Source: Clostridiaceae bacterium (GTDB lineage: Bacteria > Bacillota > Clostridia > Lachnospirales > Lachnospiraceae). Taken from it: 64,000 nucleotides of DNA. The position numbers were made by a program, and so were the translations under genes. This document shows, in pieces, positions 51,662 through 60,492 of this stretch. Position 1 is the stretch's first letter; every line of letters begins with the position of its first letter. The stretch spans positions 404,772 to 468,771 of the forward strand of contig CAJSZV010000001.1 of the NCBI GenBank assembly GCA_910574345.1. Direction: 5' to 3'. Under the pieces are notes generated by a model, which saw nothing but the letters and a program-made list of their open reading frames with translations, did not search any database and was not told where the DNA came from.

Positions 51662-52252
51662 TCAACGCTTATCTATGATTTTATCAATTAACCCAAAATC
51701 CATTGCCTCAGTTGCTGACATATAGTTATCGCGTTCTGTTGCAAGGGCAATTTCCTCAATGCTTTTTCCAGTATTCCCTGCTAAAATAGAGTTTAGGCGT
51801 TCTTTACTTTTTTGTATATGGTCGGATGTTATTTTTATATCTGTTGCCTGTCCTTGAATACCATTTCCATGAATTGCTGGCTGGTGTATCATTATTTCTG
51901 CGTTTGGCAAAGCGATACGTTTTCCCTTCGTTCCACCAGCTAATAAAAAAGCTCCAAAGCTGGCGGCAAGACCAATACAAATAGTTGAAACATTACATTT
52001 TATATATTGCATTGTATCATAAATGGCAAAACCGGCTGATACAGAACCTCCGGGACTGTTTATATATAACTGTATATCTTTTTTGGGGTCTTGTGCTTCT
52101 AAAAACAACATTTGGGCAATAATCAGACTGGCTGACATATCGCTTACTTCTTCCCCCAAAAAAACAATTCTATCGGACAGTAACCGTGAGAAAATATCAT
52201 AACTTCTTTCTCCGCGGCTTGTCTGTTCAATTACATAAGGTATTGTACTCAT
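51662..52252 (-). CDS. ClpP-family serine protease, accessory paralogue
   Basis: 196 residues; start CAT at 52250-52252. The ATP-dependent Clp protease proteolytic subunit fold has catalytic S98 ([12 protein letters not shown]), H123 (IMIHQPA) and D175 ([10 protein letters not shown]). The usual GMAASMG is GLAASFG here. [14 protein letters not shown] is conserved. Its start overlaps the stop of an AraC-type regulator gene (ATGA), so the pair is co-expressed. The housekeeping clpP normally sits with tig and clpX, absent here, so this is probably an extra, horizontally acquired copy. It is AT-rich relative to the core. Confidence 0.85.
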   Translation of the reverse strand: MSTIPYVIEQTSRGERSYDIFSRLLSDRIVFLGEEVSDMSASLIIAQMLFLEAQDPKKDIQLYINSPGGSVSAGFAIYDTMQYIKCNVSTICIGLAASFGAFLLAGGTKGKRIALPNAEIMIHQPAIHGNGIQGQATDIKITSDHIQKSKERLNSILAGNTGKSIEEIALATERDNYMSATEAMDFGLIDKIIDKR

Positions 52253-52665
52253 GCAGCAATCTCCTTAATTCGTGTAATAAATTTGTAACTAAATATATAA
52301 GAACAACACATAGAAATTCTGTTTTGTTTTGGCATAAAGATTCCAATATCCCTATAAATTTTAGGCGGATATAAATATATTTGTTTAAAAGCAAATGAAA
52401 ATGACTGTTGTGTATCATATCCAGCTTCATACGCAATTTGCATTATTGGCTTATCTGTTTTTACCAGCTTTTCAGCAGCAACAGTGAGTCTGCGGTTTTG
52501 TAAATATTTATACATGGTAATTCCTGTATACTCTGTAAAAATGCGATTAAGATAGAATTTGGAATAACCAATATTTTTTGAAATATTATCTAAGTTGATT
52601 TCTTTCTCTAAATTCTTCTCCATATAATCTATGACTTTTTTTACAACTTCTTTTTGGTTTTTCAT
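52249..52665 (-). CDS. AraC-family transcriptional regulator, short form
   Basis: 138 residues. Two tandem ATGs occur; the second (52663-52665) has the better distance to AAGGAGG. The two HTH motifs of the AraC DNA-binding domain are present ([21 protein letters not shown] and [21 protein letters not shown]) at the N-terminus, as in MarA/Rob-type proteins. After residue 108 only about 30 residues follow, instead of the GyrI-like sensor domain of Rob, so the sensor is absent or truncated. It is coupled to the clpP paralogue. Confidence 0.8.
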   Translation of the reverse strand: MKNQKEVVKKVIDYMEKNLEKEINLDNISKNIGYSKFYLNRIFTEYTGITMYKYLQNRRLTVAAEKLVKTDKPIMQIAYEAGYDTQQSFSFAFKQIYLYPPKIYRDIGIFMPKQNRISMCCSYIFSYKFITRIKEIAA

Positions 52666-52689
52666 CATATCCTCCTTGCGCTCTTATCT

Positions 52690-52718
52690 ATTATAGCAAG
52701 TTTAAATATACGTGTCTT
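52690..52718 (-). promoter_or_regulatory. Promoter of the araC-clpP pair
   Basis: On the minus strand AAGACA (52713-52718), 17 bases, TATAAT (52690-52695), about 25 bases before the AraC start codon. Confidence 0.55.
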
Positions 52719-52800
52719 AATAAAAAATGCTATTTTTGTACCAAATTTTAAAATGTATACTCTTTGATATGAGGAATGAGAGGGATTCCGTAGTAGTCGG

Positions 52801-52840
52801 CATTGTGGAAAAATCTAAACTTTTGGATTTTTCCACAATG
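52801..52840. repeat. Perfect 15-bp inverted repeat
   Basis: CATTGTGGAAAAATC (52801-52815) and GATTTTTCCACAATG (52826-52840) are exact mirror images around a 10-base loop; one more G-C pair extends it. There is no T run, so it is not a typical terminator. It lies between the araC promoter and a LysR fragment and may be the end of a lost element. Confidence 0.7.
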
Positions 52841-52877
52841 CTTGTCTTTTGATCTTTAGCTTCTTTGATTCGGAATA

Positions 52878-53440
52878 GTGTGGTGCTGGTGTCCTGACAT
52901 GAAATTTCAGATCATTCCCTTTGAGAATACGCCGGAAAACGCCAGGGAGATACTGGGGAACCTGGGAAAGAACATTGATGTGGTAGGCGGGATCTTTGGC
53001 GAGACTATGCTGGATCTGAGGCGCTGCGGGGGACTGGAACTGTCCCACGAGCCTTTTTGCTGCGTGGTCTCCGTCCACCACAGGCTTGCCGCCAAGGACA
53101 GGCTTAAGCTGGAAGACCTGTATGGAGAGAACCTGATGCTTATGCGCCGGGAGTGGAGCCGCTATGTGGACGAACTTCGGGACGATATGTGGCAGAGCCA
53201 CAGCCAGATCCATATGGTGACTTTGATTTTTGCAGTATGGAGGCCTTTAACCGGTGTGAGAACAGTAATGATATTTTGCTTTCCATACCCGGATGGGCCA
53301 ATGTACATCCGCTTTTGAAGGTAATCCCGGTGGAATGGGATCACAGTATTCCCTTTGGACTGCTCCATTCCCCAAGCCTTCCGGGCATGGAGCATGACAT
53401 GAATAAACAATCAAAATACAAATATTATTCCAGGGTATCC
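52878..53440 (+). pseudogene. LysR substrate-binding-domain remnant
   Basis: The frame reads FQIIPFENTPENAREILGNL...LSHEPFCCVVSVHHRLAAKD, a LysR effector domain without its HTH. Near 53218 a one-base shift is needed to continue as DFDFCSMEAFNRCENSNDIL...VIPVEWDHSIPFGLLHSPS. The N-terminal 90 or so residues are missing. Confidence 0.7.
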
Positions 53441-54312
53441 AACTCTTCCCGCAACTGTTTCAGAAACATATTAGAGGCTCGTGAAAGAACCTGATACTTC
53501 TTCCAGATAATGCACAGCTCCGCTTCCAGAGCAGGAAACAGCGGTCTGAAGCAGAGGCTGCTGTCACCGGTTGTATTGATGAGCCTGTCCAACGCAATGA
53601 CATATCCAAAACCTTTTTTTACAAACTGTGCCGCGTTATAGACCAGATCATAGGTGGCAACAATATTAAGCCTGGAAATATCTGCTTTCAGCCAGGAGAA
53701 CATTTCGCTGTTAATGGAAGTCTGGTGGGAAATGATCAGGGGTTTATCCCATAAGTCCTCTGCAAAAACAGCTTCTTTTGCTGCCAGCGGACTGTCTTTA
53801 CGCATTAACACGCCCCAGATATCCTTCATGGGGAGACGGATATGATCATATTTGCTGATATCCATCTGGCCCACCAGAAGACCGAAATCAATCAATCCTT
53901 TATCCAGCCTCTCCATCACATGCTCGGCATCACCGCTGTAAATATGGTAATGGATCAGAGGGTGCTTTTTCTGTAGATTTTGGGCTGCCTGCGCCAGAAA
54001 GGAAATACTTTCCGTTTCACCGCAGCCGATATAGATCTCTCCATTGATATTTTCACTGGAAGAGGCCAGCTCCGCTTTTGTCTTTTCCATCAGGTCAACC
54101 AGCTCTTCCGCGCGTTTGCGAAGCAGCATTCCATCCTCGGTCAATGTGACTCTTTTACTGCCACGGACAAGCAGCTGTTTTCCCAATTCTTCTTCTAAGT
54201 CTTTTAACTGTCTGGAAAGAGGGGGCTGGGTCATGCGGAGAGACTCAGCCGCCTTTGTTATGCTTTCCTCCCTTGCTACTGCCAGAAAATATTGTAACAC
54301 TCGAATATCCAA
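53425..54312 (-). CDS. LysR-family transcriptional regulator
   Basis: 295 residues if translation starts at the TTG read from 54310-54312 (LDIRVLQYFLAVARE). AAAGGAGGA lies eight bases before it, whereas the ATG seven codons upstream contains this ribosome site within its own codons. The winged HTH includes SITKAAESLRMTQPPLSRQL; the binding domain follows from about residue 85 to 290 and appears complete. Its neighbours are remnants, so its target is unclear; the GH1 and MFS genes further right are candidates. Confidence 0.82.
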   Translation of the reverse strand: MDIRVLQYFLAVAREESITKAAESLRMTQPPLSRQLKDLEEELGKQLLVRGSKRVTLTEDGMLLRKRAEELVDLMEKTKAELASSSENINGEIYIGCGETESISFLAQAAQNLQKKHPLIHYHIYSGDAEHVMERLDKGLIDFGLLVGQMDISKYDHIRLPMKDIWGVLMRKDSPLAAKEAVFAEDLWDKPLIISHQTSINSEMFSWLKADISRLNIVATYDLVYNAAQFVKKGFGYVIALDRLINTTGDSSLCFRPLFPALEAELCIIWKKYQVLSRASNMFLKQLREELDTLE

Positions 54313-54394
54313 ATGAAAATCCTCCTTTGCCATATGTATATGGTTCTTTGTCGAGATTATAGGTTAATTGAAAAGTTAAATGCAGCATCCGATG

Positions 54395-54803
54395 TTGCAT
54401 TTACAATTACAGATCCAGTGCCGTGTATTCTGCTGTGACCCGATGAACAGCAACCAGAAGAGCCATTGTGAGCGCAATCATGAATTCATCCGGTATGTGA
54501 TCCCCAAAGGGGAAGCAAAAGATGAGTATACAGAGGAAGAGATCGAGAGGCTGATGAATCATATTGGTTCGTATCCACGAAAAAAATGGAACGGACAGAA
54601 CTTCAAAAAAGCGGAGTGCAATAAGAATTTCAAAAAAAGGAGAATATGCAGTCCGCTCTTTGTGCTGCCATTCCTTAAGGTGATTTTACTGTGGGAGAGG
54701 AAAAAAAGCAAGAAAAAGAGGCCATTTCCTTGAAAAGTGTTACATTTACCGGATGGCTGTTGCGTTTACAACTTCATGATTTTGCCAATGTGCATTTACA
54801 ATT
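54395..54803 (+). repeat. Three short direct repeats around an IS30 remnant
   Basis: TTGCATTTACAATT (54395-54408), TTGCGTTTACAACT (54769-54782) and GTGCATTTACAATT (54790-54803) bracket the transposase remnant. They may be old element ends or target-site leftovers. Confidence 0.4.
54425..54615 (+). pseudogene. IS30-family transposase C-terminal remnant
   Basis: The translation CDPMNSNQKSHCERNHEFIR...PKGEAKDEYTEEEIERLMNH matches the end of the IS30 integrase core (YCDPYASWQKGGCENNHELIRRILPKG type), including the catalytic-region Glu-Asn-Asn-His, here ERNH. The N-terminal DNA-binding part and most of the catalytic domain are gone, and the end runs into Lys-rich sequence. Confidence 0.65.
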
Positions 54804-54951
54804 TCATTGTTGCGGTAAGGATTTCAATTACCCCCAAAAGATATCTCATATAAAATAAATACTTTTTAAGTATGGAAATTGATATCATATATGTATTTGA
54901 TATTTATAATGGAGCGTTTTATAATGACAGCAGAATGAAAGAAAGGATGGT

Positions 54952-55167
54952 ATCACATTTAACAGGCAGAAGCATTTTTATATGGATGTACAGGTGAGAG
55001 GACATTATCCGGAGTATCAGTTGAAGGCCTTTGAGAGGGACGGGATCCATATCATGATGGAGAAGGAAGAGCTGGATACCATACAAAAGGGAACTGTGGA
55101 TTTCATCGGGTTCAGCTATTATATGTCCACGGTTTCTTCTGCAGAGCCCAATGGAAAAGATATGTAA
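54952..55167 (+). pseudogene. GH1 6-phospho-beta-glucosidase fragment
   Basis: About 70 codons read FNRQKHFYMDVQVRGHYPEYQLKAFERDGI...KGTVDFIGFSYYMS, a central stretch of family-1 6-phospho-beta-glucosidases. The acid/base and nucleophile regions are absent. It ends at a stop after EPNGKDM. Confidence 0.75.
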
Positions 55168-55217
55168 GTAACGGGCAGGGAAAAGAAGTTATTTGGATAG
55201 CACGAGGAGGAAATAAC

Positions 55218-55448
55218 ATGTTCATGATGGGAAATTTATATGAGGGGATTCATCAAAACCTGATGGATGCAGGCTGTGATCAGCAGATCACAGATCAGTG
55301 TATGGCTTTTGTGAAGGAGGAACGGCTTTCTGATATGGTTCCAATCCTTACAGAACACAGAAAAACATTGCTGGACAGTCTTCATAAAGACCAGAAACAG
55401 ATCGACTGCCTGGATTATCTGCTGTATATGATAAATAAAGCCGGATGA
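55218..55448 (+). CDS. Small uncharacterised helical protein
   Basis: 76 residues from ATG 55218 with CGAGGAGGAAA upstream. It is helical, with a C-terminal pattern HRKTLLDSLHKDQKQIDCLDYL typical of short coiled-coil proteins near regulator or transporter genes in Lachnospiraceae. It precedes an MFS transporter by about 30 bases and is likely co-transcribed with it. Function unknown. Confidence 0.6.
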   Translation: MFMMGNLYEGIHQNLMDAGCDQQITDQCMAFVKEERLSDMVPILTEHRKTLLDSLHKDQKQIDCLDYLLYMINKAG

Positions 55449-55477
55449 AAAAAATGGCATAACAGGAGGGGATGGAA

Positions 55478-56695
55478 ATGAAAGACAAAAACGCGGTCTA
55501 TGCAAAGAAGGCATTGGCGGCTTCCTGCCTTATGCTTTGTATGTGGGTTGGATTATGGTGGAATTGTATTACTCTGTATGGGGACCCGATCATCGCGGAA
55601 TGGGGAATACTCCGTACACAGTTTATGCTGGTTACCACGATCATGGCACTGACCAACGCGGTCATGCAGATGTTTTTCTATGGACGGATACAGGCCGCCA
55701 TCGGGACCAGGAAATATATTATGTGCAGCGGGATCGTATGTACCTGCGCGGTGGCATTGATGGCATCTTCCAGGGGGCTGCTGACATTTTATCTGGGCGC
55801 CTTTTTATTTGGAACCATGGTCGGCGGGATCACCAATAATCCGGTTACAGAGATCCTGAATAGCTGGTATAAAAAAGATGTTGGGAAACTGATCGGTATC
55901 GCGCAGACAGCAAGCAGTATTGCGGGAATTGTTTTTTCCATTGTCATCGCGATGCTTGTCAGACAGGCCGGATGGCGGATTCCGGTCTGGATGACGGCAG
56001 CACTGGGCGGGGTCACAACGTTTCTTATTCTTATGTTATATAAAGGATCTCCAAAAGATCTTGGAGAACAGCCTCTGCATCAGGAGGAACAGAAAGAGAC
56101 TTCAGAAAAGGAAGATGGTATTTCATACAAAAGGATATTTAAAACACCTCAGTTTTTCTGTCTTTTGGCCGGATATATCCTGGTGCCTATGGTAGCGCAA
56201 GGGGCACTGAGCAATCTTCCCCTGCTTACCGCGGACTTAGGCTATGGAGAGCTTTCAGGAACATTTTTAAGTGCGGCATTAGTTGCGTCGGCCATATTTT
56301 TTGTTCCGGCAGGCGTTATCATCGATAAAGCGGGAACAAAATGGATGGTAACAATATCTGTGATATTTTTGGTAATCGCGTTTGCCTTGCTTTTGTGGGG
56401 AAAGTCATCTTTATGGGTCACTTATGCAGCCGCGGCGTTTATAGGAGCGGCATCGGATGCCTGCCAGCTTCCCTTTGGGATCTCTGTCAGGGAGGCTTTT
56501 GGATCCAGAGAATACAGTAAAAAGCTTGGGGTCATAGCGGCATTTGATTTCATTGCATTGGCTCTTGGCCCCAGTGTCATGACCATGTTTTATGATGCGT
56601 TAGGAAATTATGATCTGGCGATGATATTGTTTTTATTTTTAGGGATTGCGGGGGCAGGAGCCATTCATCTTGGAACAAAACGCGCAAAAGAATAA
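55478..56695 (+). CDS. MFS transporter
   Basis: 405 residues. ATG 55478 is preferred to the ATG two codons earlier because AGGAGGGG (55464-55471) is at proper distance. Twelve membrane segments are visible in two groups of six, split by a Glu-rich loop (about residues 195-215). The oxalate/formate-antiporter-like branch is suggested by the layout, but no substrate can be read. It is followed by two aldo/keto reductase genes, so it may import or export their substrate. Confidence 0.82.
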   Translation: MKDKNAVYAKKALAASCLMLCMWVGLWWNCITLYGDPIIAEWGILRTQFMLVTTIMALTNAVMQMFFYGRIQAAIGTRKYIMCSGIVCTCAVALMASSRGLLTFYLGAFLFGTMVGGITNNPVTEILNSWYKKDVGKLIGIAQTASSIAGIVFSIVIAMLVRQAGWRIPVWMTAALGGVTTFLILMLYKGSPKDLGEQPLHQEEQKETSEKEDGISYKRIFKTPQFFCLLAGYILVPMVAQGALSNLPLLTADLGYGELSGTFLSAALVASAIFFVPAGVIIDKAGTKWMVTISVIFLVIAFALLLWGKSSLWVTYAAAAFIGAASDACQLPFGISVREAFGSREYSKKLGVIAAFDFIALALGPSVMTMFYDALGNYDLAMILFLFLGIAGAGAIHLGTKRAKE

Positions 56696-56728
56696 CAAAA
56701 AACAAGAAAGAGAAGGAGGATTTGAAAG

Positions 56729-57676
56729 ATGAATACGAAAATGCCAAAGATCGCGTTGGGAGCCTGGTCCTGGGGGGCCGGCGCTGCAGGAGGAGATCAG
56801 GTATTTGGAAACCATTTGTCTGAGACGGAATTAAAGCCGGTATTTGACAAGGCCATGGAGTGGGGATTGAATCTGTGGGATACCGCTGCCGTATACGGCG
56901 AGGGCAGTTCGGAACGTATCCTGGGGAACTTTGTGAAAGAGGTATCCAGAGAGGATGTGATCCTTTCCACGAAATTTACACCTCAGATTGCCAGCGATTC
57001 ACCGGATGCCATGCAGGAGATGATAGACGGCAGTAAAGGGCGGCTTCACGCGGATGTGATGGATGTTTACTGGATCCACAATCCAATGGATGTGGAGAGA
57101 TGGACACCGGATCTGATCCCTCTGGCAAAGAGCGGACAGATCAAGGCCATCGGTGTTTCCAATCATAACCTGGCGCAGATCAAAAGGGCCGGGGAGATTC
57201 TTGCGGCGGAAGGTTTAAAAGTTTCCGCGGTACAGAATCATTACAGTCTTTTGCATCGTTCCTCGGAACGGGCCGGTATTCTGGATTACTGTAGAGAAAA
57301 CGGAATTACCTTTTATTCCTATATGGTTCTGGAGCAGGGAGCGCTTACGGGGCGGTACAATGAAGCGAATCCGTTTCCGGCAGGGACCGGACGGGGAGAG
57401 GCTTATAACCCCCATCTGAAAAAACTGGAAGACCTGATCGATGAAATGAAAACCATAGGAACCCGGTTTGACGCGAGCCCTGCTCAGATCGCCACAGCCT
57501 GGGCGATCGCGAAAGGAACGCTCCCGATTATCGGAGTGACTAAGGCGCGGCAGGTAGAAGAAGCGGCAAAGGCCGCGAGGATTGAACTGACTGCTGAAGA
57601 GATCAGCCGCCTGGAAAGACTGGGAGACGCAGCCGGTGTCCGTACGCTTCGGGAATGGGAAAAGGAGATGGAATGA
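56729..57676 (+). CDS. Aldo/keto reductase
   Basis: 315 residues from ATG 56729, AAGGAGGA upstream. It is a TIM-barrel NAD(P)H oxidoreductase. The catalytic tetrad is seen as Asp and Tyr in LWDTAAVYGEG, Lys in VILSTKF and His in VYWIHNP. The C-terminal cofactor segment is IIGVTKARQVEEAAKA. No signal peptide. Its stop overlaps the start of the next reductase (ATGA), so they are translated together. Confidence 0.88.
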   Translation: MNTKMPKIALGAWSWGAGAAGGDQVFGNHLSETELKPVFDKAMEWGLNLWDTAAVYGEGSSERILGNFVKEVSREDVILSTKFTPQIASDSPDAMQEMIDGSKGRLHADVMDVYWIHNPMDVERWTPDLIPLAKSGQIKAIGVSNHNLAQIKRAGEILAAEGLKVSAVQNHYSLLHRSSERAGILDYCRENGITFYSYMVLEQGALTGRYNEANPFPAGTGRGEAYNPHLKKLEDLIDEMKTIGTRFDASPAQIATAWAIAKGTLPIIGVTKARQVEEAAKAARIELTAEEISRLERLGDAAGVRTLREWEKEME

Positions 57677-58725
57677 AACGATTGACGGATATGTTAGCGG
57701 TGCTGCTTTTGGCGGTTATGCTTTCGGCCTGCGGGAAAGAACCTGAAGAAACCCATGCCGGGCAGACGGAGAAACTGGAATTGACAGAACAGACAGAAAC
57801 TTCCGGGGCAGCAACAGGAACACTATCGGTGGATGCAAAACCAGAGGAAAGCAGTATGGCAGACGCGGAAGATACACAACAGAAGGGAGATGGTTCTGTG
57901 ATAAATGACATCACATTTAATTTTGAAACAAAAACGGTCATGCTGAACAGCGGATATGAAATGCCCATCTTTGGACTGGGGACATACAGCCTGACCGGAA
58001 AGACCTGCGTAGATTCCGTTACGGCAGCGTTAAACAGCGGTGTCCGTCTGATTGATACCGCCTATATGTACCATAATGAGGAAAGCGTGGGGGAAGCAGT
58101 GAGAAATTCAGGGATTCCCAGAGAGGAAATCTTTGTCATCACAAAACTGTATCCCAACCAATTTGCCCATGCCGAGGCTGCCATCGAAGAGGCACTGGAG
58201 AAACTGGACATAGGGTACATTGATATGATGCTGCTCCATCATCCCGGCACAGGTGATGCAGACGCTTATCATGCGATAGAAAAGGCTGTGGAAGAAGGAA
58301 AGATCCGATCTGTCGGCCTGTCGAACTGGTATGTGAAGGAACTGGAGGAATTTCTGCCCCAGGTAAATATCACTCCGGCGTTGGTTCAAAACGAGATACA
58401 CCCTTATTATCAGGAAAATGATGTGATTCCCTATATCCAGGGACTTGGCATTGTGGTGCAGGGATGGTATCCCCTTGGCGGCAGGGGACATACGGCAGAG
58501 CTTCTGGGAAATGAGGTAATCTCTGAAATCGCGCAGGCCCATGGCAAATCGTCTGCGCAGGTCATCCTTCGCTGGAATCTCCAAAAGGGTGTGGTGGTGA
58601 TACCAGGTTCCAGCAATCCTGACCATATTAAGGAGAATACAGAACTGTTTGACTTTGAACTGACAAAAGAGGAAATGGAGCGTATCAACGCCCTTGACCG
58701 TGGCGAGAAACATGACTGGTACTAA
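57673..58725 (+). CDS. Lipoprotein aldo/keto reductase
   Basis: 350 residues; ATG 57673 overlaps the previous stop, with AAAGGAGA upstream. The first 20 residues are a lipoprotein signal ending in VMLSAC20, followed by a Glu/Thr-rich spacer to about residue 80. The rest is a complete aldo/keto reductase of the 2,5-diketogluconate-reductase-like branch: Asp and Tyr in LIDTAYMYHNE, Lys in FVITKLYP, His in MLLHHPG, and VVVIPGSSNPDHI for the cofactor. A membrane-anchored, extracytoplasmic AKR is unusual because NADPH is cytoplasmic. Either it is retained inside or it uses another donor. Confidence 0.8.
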   Translation: MKRLTDMLAVLLLAVMLSACGKEPEETHAGQTEKLELTEQTETSGAATGTLSVDAKPEESSMADAEDTQQKGDGSVINDITFNFETKTVMLNSGYEMPIFGLGTYSLTGKTCVDSVTAALNSGVRLIDTAYMYHNEESVGEAVRNSGIPREEIFVITKLYPNQFAHAEAAIEEALEKLDIGYIDMMLLHHPGTGDADAYHAIEKAVEEGKIRSVGLSNWYVKELEEFLPQVNITPALVQNEIHPYYQENDVIPYIQGLGIVVQGWYPLGGRGHTAELLGNEVISEIAQAHGKSSAQVILRWNLQKGVVVIPGSSNPDHIKENTELFDFELTKEEMERINALDRGEKHDWY

Positions 58726-58757
58726 AAATATTTTTTGGAACGTGGAGAATAAGGAAT

Positions 58758-59357
58758 ATGAAGGTTTTGGCAATTAACAGCAGCGCGAGAAAGGACGGAA
58801 ATACAGCGCTTCTTATCAATACGGTGTTTGAGGAACTAAAGAAAGAGGGAATAGAAACGGAAATGATACAGCTCGCCGGTAAGGTGATAGAACCCTGCAA
58901 GGCTTGCTGGGCCTGCGGCGGCAGGAAAAATTGTGTCCATAAAAAGGATCTGTTCCAGGAAATCTATGAAAAGATGATACAGGCAGATGGGATCCTTCTG
59001 GGTTCACCGGTTTACACGGCGAATATTTCCGCGAACATGCAGGCGTTTCTGGAACGGGCTTCCGTTGTGGCAGATATGAACCGAAAGGAAAACCTGTTCC
59101 GGCATAAAGTGGGGGCGGCGGTTACGGCGGCCCGCCGCGGCGGAGCGCTGAACGCGCTGGACGCCATGAACCATTTTTTCATGCTGCAGGATATGTTTAT
59201 TGCCGGTTCTTCTTACTGGCCCATGGCTTATGGGAGAATGCCGGGAGAAGTGAAAGAAGATCAGGAAGGGATTGAGACTATGAAAAATCTCGGTCAGAAT
59301 ATGGCATATTTGCTGATTTCATTGAATACAGCCGAAAGGCATAAAGGTATCCTTTAG
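58758..59357 (+). CDS. NADPH-dependent FMN reductase / flavodoxin-like oxidoreductase
   Basis: 199 residues from ATG 58758. MKVLAINSSARKDGNTALLI is the FMN phosphate-binding loop of the iron-sulfur-flavoprotein/FMN-reductase group, followed by CKACWACGGRKNCVHKKD, a Cys cluster that in relatives can bind [4Fe-4S]. LLGSPVYTANISANMQAFLERA is the second flavin motif. It is cytoplasmic, and lies between the lipoprotein reductase and a lipoprotein flavodoxin. Confidence 0.82.
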   Translation: MKVLAINSSARKDGNTALLINTVFEELKKEGIETEMIQLAGKVIEPCKACWACGGRKNCVHKKDLFQEIYEKMIQADGILLGSPVYTANISANMQAFLERASVVADMNRKENLFRHKVGAAVTAARRGGALNALDAMNHFFMLQDMFIAGSSYWPMAYGRMPGEVKEDQEGIETMKNLGQNMAYLLISLNTAERHKGIL

Positions 59358-59384
59358 GAAAGCACTGGGAGAAAGGCGGGATGG

Positions 59385-60122
59385 ATGATGAGAAGGACAG
59401 TTGGTTTGCTGTTTTCTTTCGCGATGATTTTTTCCCTGGCAGCCTGCAGCAGTTCAGAGGCCTCAGAAAGGCCGGGGGAGCAGCCTGCTGCTGTATCTGT
59501 ACAGTCAGAGGAGGCGCAGGCCAGTGCCGGAGATAAGATCACTGATATGACGGAACGATCCGACGGACAACGGAACTTGGTACAGGATGCAAAGCAGGAA
59601 ACAGAAGGACAAGTAAAGGAACGGCAGGAGACAGATATGGCTGCAAAAACTTTAGTAGTATATTTTTCAGCAACAGGAACCACAAAGCCGTTAGCAGAGT
59701 ACGCGGCGGAGATCCTGGGGGCAGATATTTATGAAATTATAGCAGAGGAGCCTTATACGGAGGCGGATCTGGCATATTATACGGGAGGCCGTGCCGATCA
59801 GGAGCAGAACGATCCTGATGCGCGCCCTGCTATATCGGGAAGTGTGGAGAATATGGACAGCTATGATACGATCCTGATCGGCTATCCCATATGGCATGGG
59901 CAGGCCCCCAGAATTATCAGTACATTTTTGGAGAGCTATGATTTTTCCGGAAAGACGATCGTTCCGTTCTGTACCTCTCATAGCAGCGGGATTGGATCCA
60001 GCGCGGACAATCTTCACGCGCTTTGCCCTGGCACGGTGGAGTGGGCCAGTGGCAGGCGGTTTGAAGCAGGAACTTCCAGGGATACCATGGAGGAATGGCT
60101 TAGCAGTATAGGGGGCCGATGA
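59385..60122 (+). CDS. Lipoprotein flavodoxin
   Basis: 245 residues; tandem ATGs at 59385 and 59388. A lipoprotein signal ends at FSLAAC21; a Gln/Glu-rich spacer runs to about residue 80. The remainder is a flavodoxin: LVVYFSATGTTKPLAEYAA binds the FMN phosphate, and LIGYPIWHGQAPRIISTFLE and FCTSHSSGIGSSADNL complete the family pattern. It is probably anchored on the outer face of the membrane and may carry electrons there. Its stop overlaps the next small ORF (ATGA). Confidence 0.82.
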   Translation: MMRRTVGLLFSFAMIFSLAACSSSEASERPGEQPAAVSVQSEEAQASAGDKITDMTERSDGQRNLVQDAKQETEGQVKERQETDMAAKTLVVYFSATGTTKPLAEYAAEILGADIYEIIAEEPYTEADLAYYTGGRADQEQNDPDARPAISGSVENMDSYDTILIGYPIWHGQAPRIISTFLESYDFSGKTIVPFCTSHSSGIGSSADNLHALCPGTVEWASGRRFEAGTSRDTMEEWLSSIGGR

Positions 60123-60217
60123 TTTGGAAAGTATTGTTCGGCTTCCTGGCATCTGTGCCCTGTATCAAGATCATGGAGAAGCAGAAGAATGCGGAAGAAA
60201 AGAAAGAGGAGGCATAA
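60119..60217 (+). CDS. Very small membrane-linked protein
   Basis: 32 residues from ATG 60119, overlapping the flavodoxin stop in an ATGA junction. A short hydrophobic stretch (VLFGFLASVPCIKI) with one Cys is followed by a Lys/Glu tail. It could be a membrane-tethered accessory peptide. The coupling supports translation; the role is unknown. Confidence 0.45.
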   Translation: MIWKVLFGFLASVPCIKIMEKQKNAEEKKEEA

Positions 60218-60221
60218 GTTT

Positions 60222-60492
60222 ATGAAGCTTGGAATTATCGGTTCGGGAATGATCCCGCAGGAATTCCTGCTGGATCTGAATGCAATGGATGGAAGTGTAT
60301 GACGACCAGGGGGACGAAAGACGTCTGATCCCGGAGTTTTGGGAATTTATCCGGGCTATTAACCAGAGAGATCATGTTTTTTGTGAGAAGATGCTGGAGG
60401 AAAGCGTGGCGGTCTGTGTAAGGAGGCTTATGAAATCTTATTTTGCAAACAAAAATTACGGAGAAAGAGGTTTGCCATGCGGATTGGAGTGA
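60222..60492 (+). pseudogene. Gfo/Idh/MocA oxidoreductase with a large internal deletion
   Basis: ATG 60222 starts MKLGIIGSGMIPQEFLLDL, a Rossmann N-terminus, which stops within 25 codons. A different frame from 60280 reads VYDDQGDERRLIPEFWEFIR...SVAVCVRRLMKSYFAN, like the C-terminal end of such enzymes. The central 250 or so residues are missing. An intact relative begins at 60477. Confidence 0.65.
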
